A stretch of DNA of 37,526 bases from an uncultured Clostridium sp. (GCA_946497695.1 CAMMLJ010000018.1:1-37526); one strand, 5' to 3'. Positions 27,399 through 35,822 are shown, counted from the first letter of the stretch. Numbers and translations are program-made. The notes: generated by a model from the sequence alone, not told the origin.

Positions 27399-28979
27399 CT
27401 AAGATTTCAATGGTTGCTTAAAACTAGCTAAAGCACATTTTATGCCATCAACAGCGGCAGACATAATACCACCAGCATATCCAGCACCTTCGCCACAAGG
27501 ATATATTCCTTCTACATTAGACATAAGATTTTCGTTACGAATAATTCTAACTGGGGAAGAACTTCTTGTTTCAACACCTGTTAAAAGAGTGTCTGGATTT
27601 GCAAAACCATGAATTTGATTGTCAAAATGTAAAAAAGCATTTTTCATAGTCATATTTACAAAGTAAGGTAATATATTATTTAAATTATAAAATGTTGTAC
27701 CAGGTAAGTAAGTAGGTTTTACTTTTCCAAATTCACAAGATAATGTGTTATTTAAATAGTCACCTAATTTTTGTATAGGAGCATAATAATTTTTTCCACC
27801 TGCAATAAATGCTTTTTCTTCTAAGTCTTTTTGAAAATCAATTCCAGCTAATGGACTATTAGAAGAAAAATCAGCAGGAGTTACATTAACTAAAATAGCA
27901 CTATTAGCATTTTTTCCATCACGTTTAAAAACACTCATTCCATTTGTTACAATAGTATTTTCTTCACTAGATGAAGCCATAACAGTACCTCCAGGACACA
28001 TGCAAAAAGAGTAACAACTTCTACCAGTATCTTTATCATGGTATACTAATTTATATTCTGCAGGTGGAAGTTTTAATTTTGTTTTATCTCCATATTGTGC
28101 AAAATTAATATCTTGTTGTAAATGTTCAACTCTAACACCAACGGAAAAGTTTTTACTTTCCATATTTAGTCCTTTATCGTAAATTTTATAAAAAGTATCT
28201 CTGCTACTATGTCCAATAGCAAGGATGACAGTTGAAGTAGCAAGAGTATATTCTTTGCCTTCAGTTACATATGTAACTGATTCGATTTTATTATCTTTTA
28301 TATTAAAATCAACAACTTTACTATTAAATAAAAATTCTCCACCTTTAGAAATAATATAATTTCTCATATTACTTATAATTTTTACTAAATTATCTGTTCC
28401 AATATGGGGTTTTGCCAAATATAAAATTTGTTCAGGCGCACCAAACTTATAAAAATCTTGTAAAACAATACTACATAAAGGGTTGTTAATACCAGAAGTA
28501 AGTTTTCCATCAGAAAATGTTCCAGCACCACCTTCACCAAACTGAATGTTAGAATTAGTATCTAAGTTACCTGTTTTCAAAAATGTATCAACATCTTTTT
28601 TTCTATCTTCAACTTTTTTGCCTTGTTCTATAATAATTGGGTTAATACCATTTTTTATAAAAGTTAATGCTGCAAACAGACCAGCAGGTCCTGCACCAAC
28701 AATTACAGGTCGTTCTAAATTATTATTTTTTATATTGATATTAGGCAATTCAAATTTTTTATAATCATCAAATTTAGAATATTTTTTCTCTGATTTAAAT
28801 GAGATTGCAATATTATATAAATAATGAATATTGTCTTTATTACGCGCATCAATAGATTTTTTTATAATATGCCAATCTAAAATATCTTCATATACAATGT
28901 GATATTTTTTACAAATAAGTTCTATCAAAGAATTATTATCTAAATCTTCATAAATTTTAATATTATTAATTCTTTTCAT
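27399..28979 (-). CDS. FAD-dependent oxidoreductase, COG2509 type
   Basis: A 526-residue flavoprotein of the COG2509 uncharacterised FAD-dependent dehydrogenase group. An N-terminal region of about 85 residues (KRINNIKIYEDLDNNSL) precedes the FAD-binding dinucleotide fold: VIVGAGPAGLFAA (92-104) with E118 ending the fold. QFGEGGAGTFSDGKLTSG, VILAIGHSSRD and the C-terminal GEGAGYAGGIMSAAVDG follow. Conserved cysteines occur in YSFCMCPGG. The substrate is unknown. Single gene, with an AGAAGGG ribosome site and an extended -10 promoter. Confidence 0.9.
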   Translation of the reverse strand: MKRINNIKIYEDLDNNSLIELICKKYHIVYEDILDWHIIKKSIDARNKDNIHYLYNIAISFKSEKKYSKFDDYKKFELPNINIKNNNLERPVIVGAGPAGLFAALTFIKNGINPIIIEQGKKVEDRKKDVDTFLKTGNLDTNSNIQFGEGGAGTFSDGKLTSGINNPLCSIVLQDFYKFGAPEQILYLAKPHIGTDNLVKIISNMRNYIISKGGEFLFNSKVVDFNIKDNKIESVTYVTEGKEYTLATSTVILAIGHSSRDTFYKIYDKGLNMESKNFSVGVRVEHLQQDINFAQYGDKTKLKLPPAEYKLVYHDKDTGRSCYSFCMCPGGTVMASSSEENTIVTNGMSVFKRDGKNANSAILVNVTPADFSSNSPLAGIDFQKDLEEKAFIAGGKNYYAPIQKLGDYLNNTLSCEFGKVKPTYLPGTTFYNLNNILPYFVNMTMKNAFLHFDNQIHGFANPDTLLTGVETRSSSPVRIIRNENLMSNVEGIYPCGEGAGYAGGIMSAAVDGIKCALASFKQPLKS

Positions 28980-29010
28980 ATAAATCCCTTCTAAAAAAGT
29001 TATCTACAAA

Positions 29011-29019
29011 ATTATAACA
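29011..29019 (-). promoter_or_regulatory. Extended -10 promoter of the FAD oxidoreductase gene
   Basis: On the minus strand TG-T-TATAAT (29019-29011) stands 32 nt before the ATG. The -35 region is poor, which fits an extended -10 promoter. Confidence 0.5.
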
Positions 29020-29098
29020 TAAAAATTGATTTAAGAAAATATGTAGAAAAAAGTCGTGAAGTTTTTTGCATATCGACAAAACTTCCCATGAATCGCTA

Positions 29099-29127
29099 TT
29101 GGAAAATATTACCAATGGTATTATAAT
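29099..29127 (+). promoter_or_regulatory. Candidate promoter of the spoIIA operon
   Basis: TTGGAA (29099-29104), 17-nt spacer and perfect TATAAT (29122-29127) precede the spoIIAA ribosome site. In Bacillus this operon uses sigma-H, but I see no convincing sigma-H -35/-10 pair here. Confidence 0.5.
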
Positions 29128-29145
29128 AATCCAAAAGGAGGGATA

Positions 29146-29485
29146 GTGGTGCAGATAAAATATTTAGAGCAGGACAAGCTATTATTCTTTTCGCTGGAAG
29201 AAGAAATAGACCATCATACTACAAAAGATTTAAGGAGGAAAATGGATTATGAAATTGAAAGACATATGCCTAAAAAAGTTATATTTAATTTTGATAGTGT
29301 TAGCTTCATGGATAGTGCAGGAATAGGATTGTTATTAGGAAGGTATAAGATAGTAAATATGTTACGGTGGAGAAGTAGCATTAATTAATGTTAAGAAAAG
29401 TGTAAAAAAAGTATTAGATATGTGTGGTATATTAAAACTAATACACATATATGATGATTTAGATATGAAATTTAATGTATGTTAG
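29146..29485 (+). pseudogene. spoIIAA: Anti-sigma F factor antagonist SpoIIAA, frame-shifted
   Basis: SpoIIAA releases sigma-F from SpoIIAB; its unphosphorylated form attacks the SpoIIAB-sigF complex in the forespore. The STAS domain is present: DHHTTKDLRRKMDYEIE and the phospho-site FMDSAGIGLLLGRYK (S57). After TTA at 29362-29364 the frame breaks: reading on gives CGG TGG and a stop at 29386-29388, while skipping C29365 gives GGEVALINVKKSVKKVLDMC and the normal C-terminus, ending TAG at 29483-29485. The corrected protein is about 112 residues, close to the usual 117. Two adjacent GTG codons (29146, 29149) are possible starts; 29149 has the better spacing to AGGAGG. Sequencing error, mutation or programmed shift cannot be separated here. 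Confidence 0.85.
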
Positions 29486-29494
29486 GAGGAAAAA

Positions 29495-29971
29495 ATGAAT
29501 AAAAGGTACAAAAATAAAATGCAATTGGAAATATTAAGTAAATCAAATAATGAAGCATTTGCACGTATTACAGTAGCAGCTTTTGCAGCACAATTAGACC
29601 CAACAATAGAAGAATTATCTGACATAAAAACAGCTGTTTCAGAAGCAGTAACAAATTCTATTATCCACGGATATGAAAATAAAGAAGGAATAATAAGGAT
29701 AAATGCATATATCTATGACAATATATTAAGAATAGAAATTGCAGATCAAGGTAAAGGAATAGAAGATATAGAAATTGCAAAACAACCATTATATACGACA
29801 AAGCCAGAATTAGAAAGATCTGGAATGGGCTTTACCATAATGGATAACTTTATGGACAACCTAAAAGTTGAATCGGTTGTAGGAATGGGAACAAAAGTAA
29901 CAATGGAAAAAAAGATAGCTGTAAAAAATACAAATGATGAGAAAAATCAAGAGGAGAATTTTTATGTATGA
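29495..29971 (+). CDS. spoIIAB: Anti-sigma F factor SpoIIAB (serine kinase)
   Basis: SpoIIAB binds and inhibits sigma-F and phosphorylates SpoIIAA. The 158-residue GHKL kinase shows the N box [12 protein letters not shown] (49-60; E50, N54), G1 box ADQGKGI (83-89) and G2 box ERSGMGF (107-113). It carries about ten extra C-terminal residues compared with Bacillus. The ATG has an AGGAGG site and starts 9 nt after the restored spoIIAA stop; its end overlaps sigF by 8 nt. Confidence 0.96.
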   Translation: MNKRYKNKMQLEILSKSNNEAFARITVAAFAAQLDPTIEELSDIKTAVSEAVTNSIIHGYENKEGIIRINAYIYDNILRIEIADQGKGIEDIEIAKQPLYTTKPELERSGMGFTIMDNFMDNLKVESVVGMGTKVTMEKKIAVKNTNDEKNQEENFYV

Positions 29972-30674
29972 AAATACTATTAGTGAGATTTTAAAAGCTC
30001 AAACAGACAAAGAGGAGCTAGGTAAAATTGTAGAAAATAATAGTGGCTTAGTATGGAGTATTGTAAAAAGATTTAAAGGAAGAGGATATGAAAATGAAGA
30101 TTTATTCCAAATAGGAAATATAGGTTTAATAAAAGCAATTAAAAATTTTAATCCAGAATATGAAGTGAAATTATCTACATATGCTGTAACCTATATTATA
30201 GGAGAGATAAAAAAATTTATAAGAGATGATGGAATAATAAAAGTTAGCAGAAGTATTAAAGAATTGTGTGTAAAAATTAAAGATATAGAAAATAAAGCAA
30301 TAAAGGAAGGGAAAAATGTAACAGTAGAAGAGATTGCAAAAGAATTAAAAGTAGAAAAGGAAGATATTGTTCTTGCGATTGATTCTATGAAACAGGTAGA
30401 TTCAATATATGAAGAAGATTCAGAGAATAATAAATTAGCATTAATAGATAAAGTATCTTCAGAAAAAGACGAAACAGATACGATGATAAATAGAATTTTT
30501 ATAAAAGAATTGCTAAATAAAATGGATAGCAGAGATAGGCAAATTATTATGCTAAGGTATTTTAATGGAAAGACTCAATCACAAGTAGCAGAAATGTTAA
30601 ATATTTCACAAGTACAGGTTTCTAGAATAGAGAAAAAGATATTAAATAAAATGAAAATAGAGTTAATATCATAG
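29964..30674 (+). CDS. sigF: RNA polymerase sporulation sigma factor SigF
   Basis: Sigma-F is the first forespore-specific sigma factor. I start it at the ATG 29964 (236 residues), 5 nt after an AGAGGAGAA site; the frame is open further upstream to 29934 but that would add ten residues inside spoIIAB without a ribosome site. Region 2 ([39 protein letters not shown]) and region 4 ([34 protein letters not shown]) are complete. Gene order AA-AB-F decides F over G. Confidence 0.95.
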   Translation: MYENTISEILKAQTDKEELGKIVENNSGLVWSIVKRFKGRGYENEDLFQIGNIGLIKAIKNFNPEYEVKLSTYAVTYIIGEIKKFIRDDGIIKVSRSIKELCVKIKDIENKAIKEGKNVTVEEIAKELKVEKEDIVLAIDSMKQVDSIYEEDSENNKLALIDKVSSEKDETDTMINRIFIKELLNKMDSRDRQIIMLRYFNGKTQSQVAEMLNISQVQVSRIEKKILNKMKIELIS

Positions 30675-30682
30675 GAGGAAGA

Positions 30683-31687
30683 GTGAGAAAGTTTATATTT
30701 TATTTTGTAGGAATAATAATTATTATTTTTCTTATACCTATAGTGTGTACTTCACGAATTAAAGAAACTTCCGCAGACGGTAATGTTATGAATAATGTAG
30801 TTACTCAAAGTATTATAGAAAATAATTATGATTATAAACAGTATCAAACAGTTAAACTTTTACATACTGCTGATAATAGTATAGAAGAGTTAAAATTAGA
30901 CGAATATTTATATGGTGTTGTGTCTGCAGAAATGCCAGCAAATTTTCAGGAAGAAGCGTTAAAAGCTCAAGCTGTTGTGGCAAGAACTTATACGCTTTAT
31001 AAAATAATAAACAATAGTACTAAACATGGAGAAGCACAAATATGTGATGATTCAGCTTGTTGTCAAGCTTGGATTTCGAAAGAAGATAGGTTAGCAAGAT
31101 GGGAAGAAAGTGAACGAGAATCAAATTGGAATAAAATTGTTAATGCAGTAAATGCTACACAGGGAAAAATAATAACATATAATAATGAACCAATTAATGC
31201 TTTCTTTCATTCAAATAGTGGAGGAAAAACCGAAATTCCTATAAATGTTTGGGGTGGCAGTGGCATGCCATATTTGCAGGTGGTAGAAACATCTGGTGAG
31301 GAAAATTATAGTCAATATAGCTCAGAGGTAACTATTTCTAAAGAAGAGTTAAAAAATAAAATGTTAGAAAAATATCAAGATTTTACTATAGATTATAATG
31401 ATTCAGCTTGTATAGAAATCCTAGACTATACAGAAAGTGGTAGAGTAAAAACTATAAAAATCGGGAATAAAAATTTGTCAGGAGTTGAGGTAAGAACTAT
31501 TTTTAGCTTAAAGTCTGCTAATTTCGAAGTATCAATAGAAGGTGATAATATTAAATTTGCTGTAAAAGGATATGGGCACGGAATCGGGATGAGTCAGACT
31601 GGTGCAGATAGTTTAGCAAGTATTGGAAGTAATTATGAAGATATAATCCATCATTTTTATATAGGAGTGGAAATAAAAGATATGTAA
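30683..31687 (+). CDS. spoIID: Stage II sporulation protein D (lytic transglycosylase)
   Basis: SpoIID cleaves septal and forespore glycan strands during engulfment with SpoIIP and SpoIIM. The 334-residue protein has an N-terminal membrane anchor (4-22) and a SpoIID/LytB domain with LDEYLYGVVSAEMPANF (72-88) including the catalytic glutamate E83, a likely metal cluster H115, C121, C126, C127 and the terminal GYGHGIGMSQTGADSLA. It starts with GTG at 30683 behind TAGGAGGAA, 8 nt after sigF, so it can be read from the spoIIA transcript, unlike in B. subtilis where it is a separate sigma-E gene. Confidence 0.95.
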   Translation: MRKFIFYFVGIIIIIFLIPIVCTSRIKETSADGNVMNNVVTQSIIENNYDYKQYQTVKLLHTADNSIEELKLDEYLYGVVSAEMPANFQEEALKAQAVVARTYTLYKIINNSTKHGEAQICDDSACCQAWISKEDRLARWEESERESNWNKIVNAVNATQGKIITYNNEPINAFFHSNSGGKTEIPINVWGGSGMPYLQVVETSGEENYSQYSSEVTISKEELKNKMLEKYQDFTIDYNDSACIEILDYTESGRVKTIKIGNKNLSGVEVRTIFSLKSANFEVSIEGDNIKFAVKGYGHGIGMSQTGADSLASIGSNYEDIIHHFYIGVEIKDM

Positions 31688-31692
31688 AAATT

Positions 31693-31720
31693 GTATAAAT
31701 TCATAAAATAAGGAAATACT
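31693..31720 (+). promoter_or_regulatory. Candidate sigma-F-type promoter of spoIIQ
   Basis: GTATA (31693-31697), 14-nt spacer and GGAAATACT (31712-31720) resemble forespore sigma-F elements, 30 nt before the spoIIQ start. spoIIQ is a known sigma-F target in Bacillus and Clostridia. Confidence 0.45.
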
Positions 31721-31750
31721 TTAATTAAACAAAACGAGGAGGAAATTTTT

Positions 31751-32521
31751 ATGAGAGAATATAGAAAAGTATCCAAAGGTGTTATTTTGGCAATTGTGAT
31801 TGCGGTAATAGTAATTGGTGTTTCCTTAATATCATTATTTTCATTAGGAAAAGAAGAACCAGAAAGTGGTGGAAAACAACTTGCAGGTAGTGTTAATTAT
31901 TTAGATGAAAGTAACTCTATAGAAGAGGCAAGTACTAGCTCTGACAAGACAATAAATGAAGTAAAGGAAAATAAAATTGCTTTAAATACAGAAAATTTTG
32001 TAAATTCACAAAATACGAATACTGTACAAAAACAAACAAATACAACTTCAAAAACAACAAATACGACTACATCTACATCAAAGCAGACAACAAAGAAAGA
32101 AGAAAAGAAAGAAATAAAATTTGAAAAGCCAGTTGAAGGAGAGATTATAAAAGAATTCGCAAAAGATAATTTAGTGTTTTCTAATACGCTAAACGAGTGG
32201 ACAACTCATGTAGGTATAGATATAAAAGCAGCAAAGACTACAGTTGTTAAAGCAGCATATGAAGGTACAGTAGAATCAATAAAAAATGATCCAAGATATG
32301 GATTAACAGTTATTATTGCACATGATGATGGTTATAAAACAGTATATTCTAATTTATTAACTTCTGAGTTTGTAGTAGAAGGAGAAAAGGTAACTACAGG
32401 ACAGACAATTGGAACAGTTGGAAATACAGCTACTTTTGAAGTTGCTGATGAAAGCCATCTACATTTTGAAATATTAAAAGATAATGTACAAGTTGATCCT
32501 ACAATATATATAAAATATTAA
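31751..32521 (+). CDS. spoIIQ: Forespore M23 peptidase-like protein SpoIIQ
   Basis: SpoIIQ sits in the forespore membrane and joins SpoIIIAH across the intermembrane space to form the engulfment channel. The 256-residue protein has a membrane segment (11-31), a Ser/Thr/Asn/Lys-rich linker (about 50-120) and a LytM/M23 domain (125-256). Unlike B. subtilis SpoIIQ, the zinc residues are intact: H153 and D157 in THVGID, H191, and H236/H238 in HLHFE, as in clostridial SpoIIQ proteins with endopeptidase capacity. Identity as SpoIIQ rests on anchor, domain and position after spoIID. The ribosome site is GAGGAGG. Confidence 0.85.
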   Translation: MREYRKVSKGVILAIVIAVIVIGVSLISLFSLGKEEPESGGKQLAGSVNYLDESNSIEEASTSSDKTINEVKENKIALNTENFVNSQNTNTVQKQTNTTSKTTNTTTSTSKQTTKKEEKKEIKFEKPVEGEIIKEFAKDNLVFSNTLNEWTTHVGIDIKAAKTTVVKAAYEGTVESIKNDPRYGLTVIIAHDDGYKTVYSNLLTSEFVVEGEKVTTGQTIGTVGNTATFEVADESHLHFEILKDNVQVDPTIYIKY

Positions 32522-32542
32522 AAAAAGCGACTATATGTCGCT
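32521..32542. terminator. Bidirectional terminator of spoIIQ and the AraC-type gene
   Basis: AGCGAC/GTCGCT (32526-32531, 32537-32542) with loop TATAT. On the minus strand it is followed by T6, on the plus strand by ATTTTGTTT. It overlaps the stop codon of the minus-strand gene. Confidence 0.7.
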
Positions 32543-33359
32543 ATTTTGTTTCTATAGGAAGCCACCATTCTGTATGACCTGATCCATGGTAAACTTCAAG
32601 TTCTGGAATATTTCTAATATTATAACCAGAATAAGGAATCCAGTTACGATATGCATTATGCGAAAAATTATAAAAAAAGTCACCAGAAATTTCATCTATT
32701 TTAAACACAGCCCATGTGGAACTTGGAATAATAATTTTTGTACTATGTGGCATATGTTCTTTACTCGCAATGTAATAATTTGCGTTAATAGAGTTGGGGA
32801 AAAATTCATCATATTCTATAACTCCATATGAAGTATACTCATTTAAGATATTATCGTAAGCTTTATCTTTACTAAGTTCTTTCCAAAAAGCAGGTGCAAT
32901 TTTTTTAATATCTGGAATATAACACTTTCTAGGAATACCATATAATTCAATTTCATCGTGCTCTTCTATTTTATAGTGTAATTCTTTATTAGTTCTTATA
33001 TTTTCAAATGAATATGGAGGAAAGTTTTTTATATACTTCCCTTCTCTTTTTACTTTGCTTGGTTTAATTCCGTGAAACTTATAAAAAGATCTAGAAAAAC
33101 TTTCCGAATTTTCATACCCATATTTAATTGCTAAGTCTATGATCTTTACATACGAATTTTGAAGCTCGATGGCAGCCATACTTAAACGTCTTTTTCTAAT
33201 GTATTCTGTTAATGTCATTCCTGTTAAAAAAGTAAAAATTCGATACATAGTGTATTCGTTAACACATAAGATTTGCGCCATCTTTTTAGGCTCAATATCT
33301 GCATCTAAATTAACTTCTATATAATTAATTAATTCAGTAAATTTATCAAAATTATCCAT
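32541..33359 (-). CDS. AraC family regulator with GyrI-like effector domain
   Basis: A 272-residue transcription factor of the Rob/SoxS-with-ligand-domain type. The AraC helix-turn-helix pair is N-terminal (about 8-105): KKMAQILCVNEYTMYRIF, KRRLSMAAIELQNS, DLAIKYGYENSESFSRSFYK and FHGIKPSKVK. A GyrI-like small-molecule-binding domain follows (about 125-272) with YGIPRKCYIPD and the YHGSGHTEWWLPI end. I start at the ATG complementary to 33357-33359, which has a GGAGGAATT site; the open frame extends 56 codons further upstream into the regulatory region without support. It is divergent from the GHKL operon and may regulate it. Confidence 0.88.
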   Translation of the reverse strand: MDNFDKFTELINYIEVNLDADIEPKKMAQILCVNEYTMYRIFTFLTGMTLTEYIRKRRLSMAAIELQNSYVKIIDLAIKYGYENSESFSRSFYKFHGIKPSKVKREGKYIKNFPPYSFENIRTNKELHYKIEEHDEIELYGIPRKCYIPDIKKIAPAFWKELSKDKAYDNILNEYTSYGVIEYDEFFPNSINANYYIASKEHMPHSTKIIIPSSTWAVFKIDEISGDFFYNFSHNAYRNWIPYSGYNIRNIPELEVYHGSGHTEWWLPIETK

Positions 33360-33439
33360 AATTCCTCCAATTAAGAAATATTTTAACATAAAACAGACTT
33401 TTTTGGTACCTAAAATATCAATTGTTAGGTTAGAAAAAA

Positions 33440-33458
33440 TCCTATAATTATTATAGGA
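33440..33458 (+). promoter_or_regulatory. Hairpin or -10 element at the GHKL operon ribosome site
   Basis: TCCTATAA (33440-33447) pairs with TTATAGGA (33451-33458) over 8 bp with a TTA loop and takes up half of the AGGAGG site (33455-33460). The same bases contain a perfect TATAAT (33443-33448), with a weak TTGTTA 15 nt upstream. If that is the -10, the transcript begins after the hairpin and the structure is irrelevant; if the start is further upstream, translation may be gated. Confidence 0.4.
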
Positions 33459-33467
33459 GGGATAATT

Positions 33468-34721
33468 ATGGTAAAAGAGTTTATTGATATCACACCACAT
33501 AGGAGCATAATGTGTAAGATAAGCCAAACTGGATATTCTGTACCGGAAGCAATATCAGAATTAATAGACAATTCTATAGATGCTAGATTAGAAAATGAAA
33601 AACTAACAATAAAAGTTACAATTAATAAAGAACATATTATTATAGAAGATACTGGTAAAGGAATGAATAAATCACAAGCAAAAGATTCTATAAGGTTAGG
33701 ATACTCAAGCAAAAAAGAAAAGCTTGGAGAATTTGGGTTAGGATTAAAAACAGCAACATCTTTTTTAGGCGAAGAATTTGTTTTAAGAACTAAAATGGAA
33801 GATTCTAATGAAGAATATATAATTAAATATGATGAAAATGAATGGTTGCAAAAGGGCGATTGGTTTAAATTTCCATTTATAATTGAAGGCAAAAATGATA
33901 AATCACATGGAACAGTGGTAGAAGTTAAAAAATTAAAGATTGATTTAACAGCTGAATTGTTACAAAAAATAAAAGAAGAATTAGGAAGAAGATTTGCACC
34001 ATTTATTCTAAATGATGAGATTTATTTATATTTTAATGAAGAAAAATGTGTGGTACCTAAACCAGATATAATAGAAGGTACTAAAAAGAATATAGAGATA
34101 AAAATTGGAAAATGTGAGATTAAAGGCTGGTGGGCATATCAGTTAGCAGGATATAACAAGAGCTATTATGGGTTTAATACATTTAGAAGAGGAAGATTAG
34201 TTACTGTTTTTGATAAAATTGGTCTTACAAATAATCAGGAGATAAAACAAATTATAGGAGAACTAGAAATATCAGGAGTAGATATAACACATGATAAAAA
34301 AGGATGGGTTAAGACTTCCGATGAATATAAACAAGTAGAAGAAAGATTAATGGAGTATTTTAAGGAATATGAATATAAGCCTAAGAGATTATTAACTGGA
34401 TATCCAGCAAGCAAGGGAAAAGTTATAGGAATAGTAAGACAAGTAAATATGTTTCATAGTGGAAATATGGAACAAGAAATTAAGAAGGTAAATAAAGGGG
34501 ATATTATAGTTACAGCAATGACAAGACCGCAGTATTTAATTGCGATAAGACGAGCTGGAGGAATAATTACAGATTTAGGAGGAACTCTTTGTCATGCTGC
34601 GATAGTATCTAGAGAGTTTGGAATACCTGCAGTAGTTGGAACAAATATAGCAACTAGTGTCTTACAAGATGGGCAAAAAGTAATTATAGATGGAGGAGAA
34701 GGTGTAGTATATGAATATTAA
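33468..34721 (+). CDS. GHKL ATPase fused to a phosphohistidine swivelling domain
   Basis: A 417-residue fusion I have not seen described. Residues about 10-160 are a GHKL (Hsp90/MutL/MORC-like) ATPase: N box SELIDNSIDA (30-39; E31, N35), G1 DTGKGM (61-66) and G2 GEFGLGLKTAT (87-97). Residues about 160-305 look like the transducer region found after such ATPases. Residues about 310-417 are the mobile domain of PEP-utilising enzymes, with TDLGGTLCHAAIVSREFGIP and the candidate phospho-acceptor H376, preceded by Cys as in PEP synthase. The ATG has a TAGGAGG site. It overlaps the next gene by 11 nt. The function is unknown; ATP-driven conformational switching controlled by His phosphorylation is an inference. 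Confidence 0.85.
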   Translation: MVKEFIDITPHRSIMCKISQTGYSVPEAISELIDNSIDARLENEKLTIKVTINKEHIIIEDTGKGMNKSQAKDSIRLGYSSKKEKLGEFGLGLKTATSFLGEEFVLRTKMEDSNEEYIIKYDENEWLQKGDWFKFPFIIEGKNDKSHGTVVEVKKLKIDLTAELLQKIKEELGRRFAPFILNDEIYLYFNEEKCVVPKPDIIEGTKKNIEIKIGKCEIKGWWAYQLAGYNKSYYGFNTFRRGRLVTVFDKIGLTNNQEIKQIIGELEISGVDITHDKKGWVKTSDEYKQVEERLMEYFKEYEYKPKRLLTGYPASKGKVIGIVRQVNMFHSGNMEQEIKKVNKGDIIVTAMTRPQYLIAIRRAGGIITDLGGTLCHAAIVSREFGIPAVVGTNIATSVLQDGQKVIIDGGEGVVYEY

Positions 34722-35814
34722 AATACCAGAATATTTGTTAAAAATGCCAACATATTTACCAAATGATATAGAGGGAATGATTTTTACATATCCCAATAAA
34801 TTTCCATTAATAAAAGAGAAATATGAAGAAGCTGCCCAGAAATATGCGATGGATCCAGTTGGTTTTAGACAATATGGTGATGCGCAAAAGGCAGAGTTAA
34901 TAGTAGGACTTGATAATCTAAAAAAGGAATATGATGCTCGTAAAGACAAAGATTTAGAGTATCTGGTAAAAATGGATCAAAGATTAAATAAATTATTTTG
35001 TTTTAGGTTTTGGATAGTGAATTATTTATTTGCAGATGGTCCAATACATAGTTTTTATGTTGATAATTTAAGATTGTTAATAAGAAAGGCTGTGAAAGCC
35101 GATGAAACAGAAAAATATGAAGCAAAAGTAGAAGAGATAATTCAAACTCTATTGCAATCAGATTATGCAGATGAATATTTAGAGCAAGCATTAGATTGCA
35201 ATGCAGCGTTAAAAGAACTAAGAAGTATAAAAGAGATACAAGGAGAGTTAGAAAGGGTAACTAAATTAATAGACGAAGATCCGATGAAAAATGTAGAGCA
35301 AATAAATAGTATTTGGAAAAATATTTGGAAGGTTATAGAAAATAACGAAATAATAGGACAAAAACTACGTCATGCAATTTATCAAGTTAAATTTAGAAGT
35401 TCAATGCTTCCTTTATATAATATTTTGACACACACTATAGAATTTAGAAAAGAAAATTTACAATTACAAGAAAAGTATGATAGTATGCATAAAAAGATAG
35501 ATGATATTTTAGAGCAAGCTAAGAAGGAATTATCTGCTGATGAATATGAGTTATTGAAGATGTCATATGAACAAGCTAAAAATTTTGCGATGTATAAAGA
35601 TGTAATGGGAGCAGTAGATGGTAAGTTACTACCATTTTGGTTTGGAATTCATGATGAGATACGAGAAATACTTAGGCAGTCAAATTCAAATATGCCTATT
35701 CGTTCAGTTGGACAAGCTGGAATGTTCTATTATTTAGTGTGGTATTTACCAACAGATTTGAAAGCAATAGTTATGACACCAGATTTTACTGACTTTTCTT
35801 TAGAGGATTTGTAG
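34711..35814 (+). CDS. Unrecognised helical protein of the GHKL/ATP-grasp operon
   Basis: A 367-residue soluble protein, mostly predicted helix, with charged coiled-coil-like stretches (about 58-80, 130-190, 255-290). I do not recognise the family. The segment at about 275-330 (DEYELLKMSYEQAKNFAMYK to WFGIHDEIREILRQ) faintly recalls the helical region between ATP-grasp and swivelling domains in PEP synthase or rifampin phosphotransferase proteins, where substrate specificity lies; this is only a shape and spacing argument. The ATG lies inside the end of the GHKL gene, so translation is coupled. It is followed 8 nt later by the histidine phosphatase gene. Confidence 0.8.
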   Translation: MNIKIPEYLLKMPTYLPNDIEGMIFTYPNKFPLIKEKYEEAAQKYAMDPVGFRQYGDAQKAELIVGLDNLKKEYDARKDKDLEYLVKMDQRLNKLFCFRFWIVNYLFADGPIHSFYVDNLRLLIRKAVKADETEKYEAKVEEIIQTLLQSDYADEYLEQALDCNAALKELRSIKEIQGELERVTKLIDEDPMKNVEQINSIWKNIWKVIENNEIIGQKLRHAIYQVKFRSSMLPLYNILTHTIEFRKENLQLQEKYDSMHKKIDDILEQAKKELSADEYELLKMSYEQAKNFAMYKDVMGAVDGKLLPFWFGIHDEIREILRQSNSNMPIRSVGQAGMFYYLVWYLPTDLKAIVMTPDFTDFSLEDL

Positions 35815-35822
35815 GTGATAAA

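Noticed and set aside
29058..29085. GAAGTTTT/AAAACTTC hairpin upstream of spoIIAA as a terminator or riboswitch
   Set aside because: Only 8 bp with a 12-nt loop, no T-tract next to it, and located upstream of both divergent promoters; probably not transcribed.
29934..29963. Longer sigF start at 29934
   Set aside because: It would add ten basic residues inside spoIIAB without a ribosome site; the ATG at 29964 has AGAGGAGAA just upstream and matches SigF length.
33360..33527. N-terminal extension of the AraC-type regulator to 33527
   Set aside because: The extension overlaps the divergent GHKL gene start and lacks a ribosome site; the ATG ending at 33359 has GGAGGAATT and begins with the expected AraC helix region.
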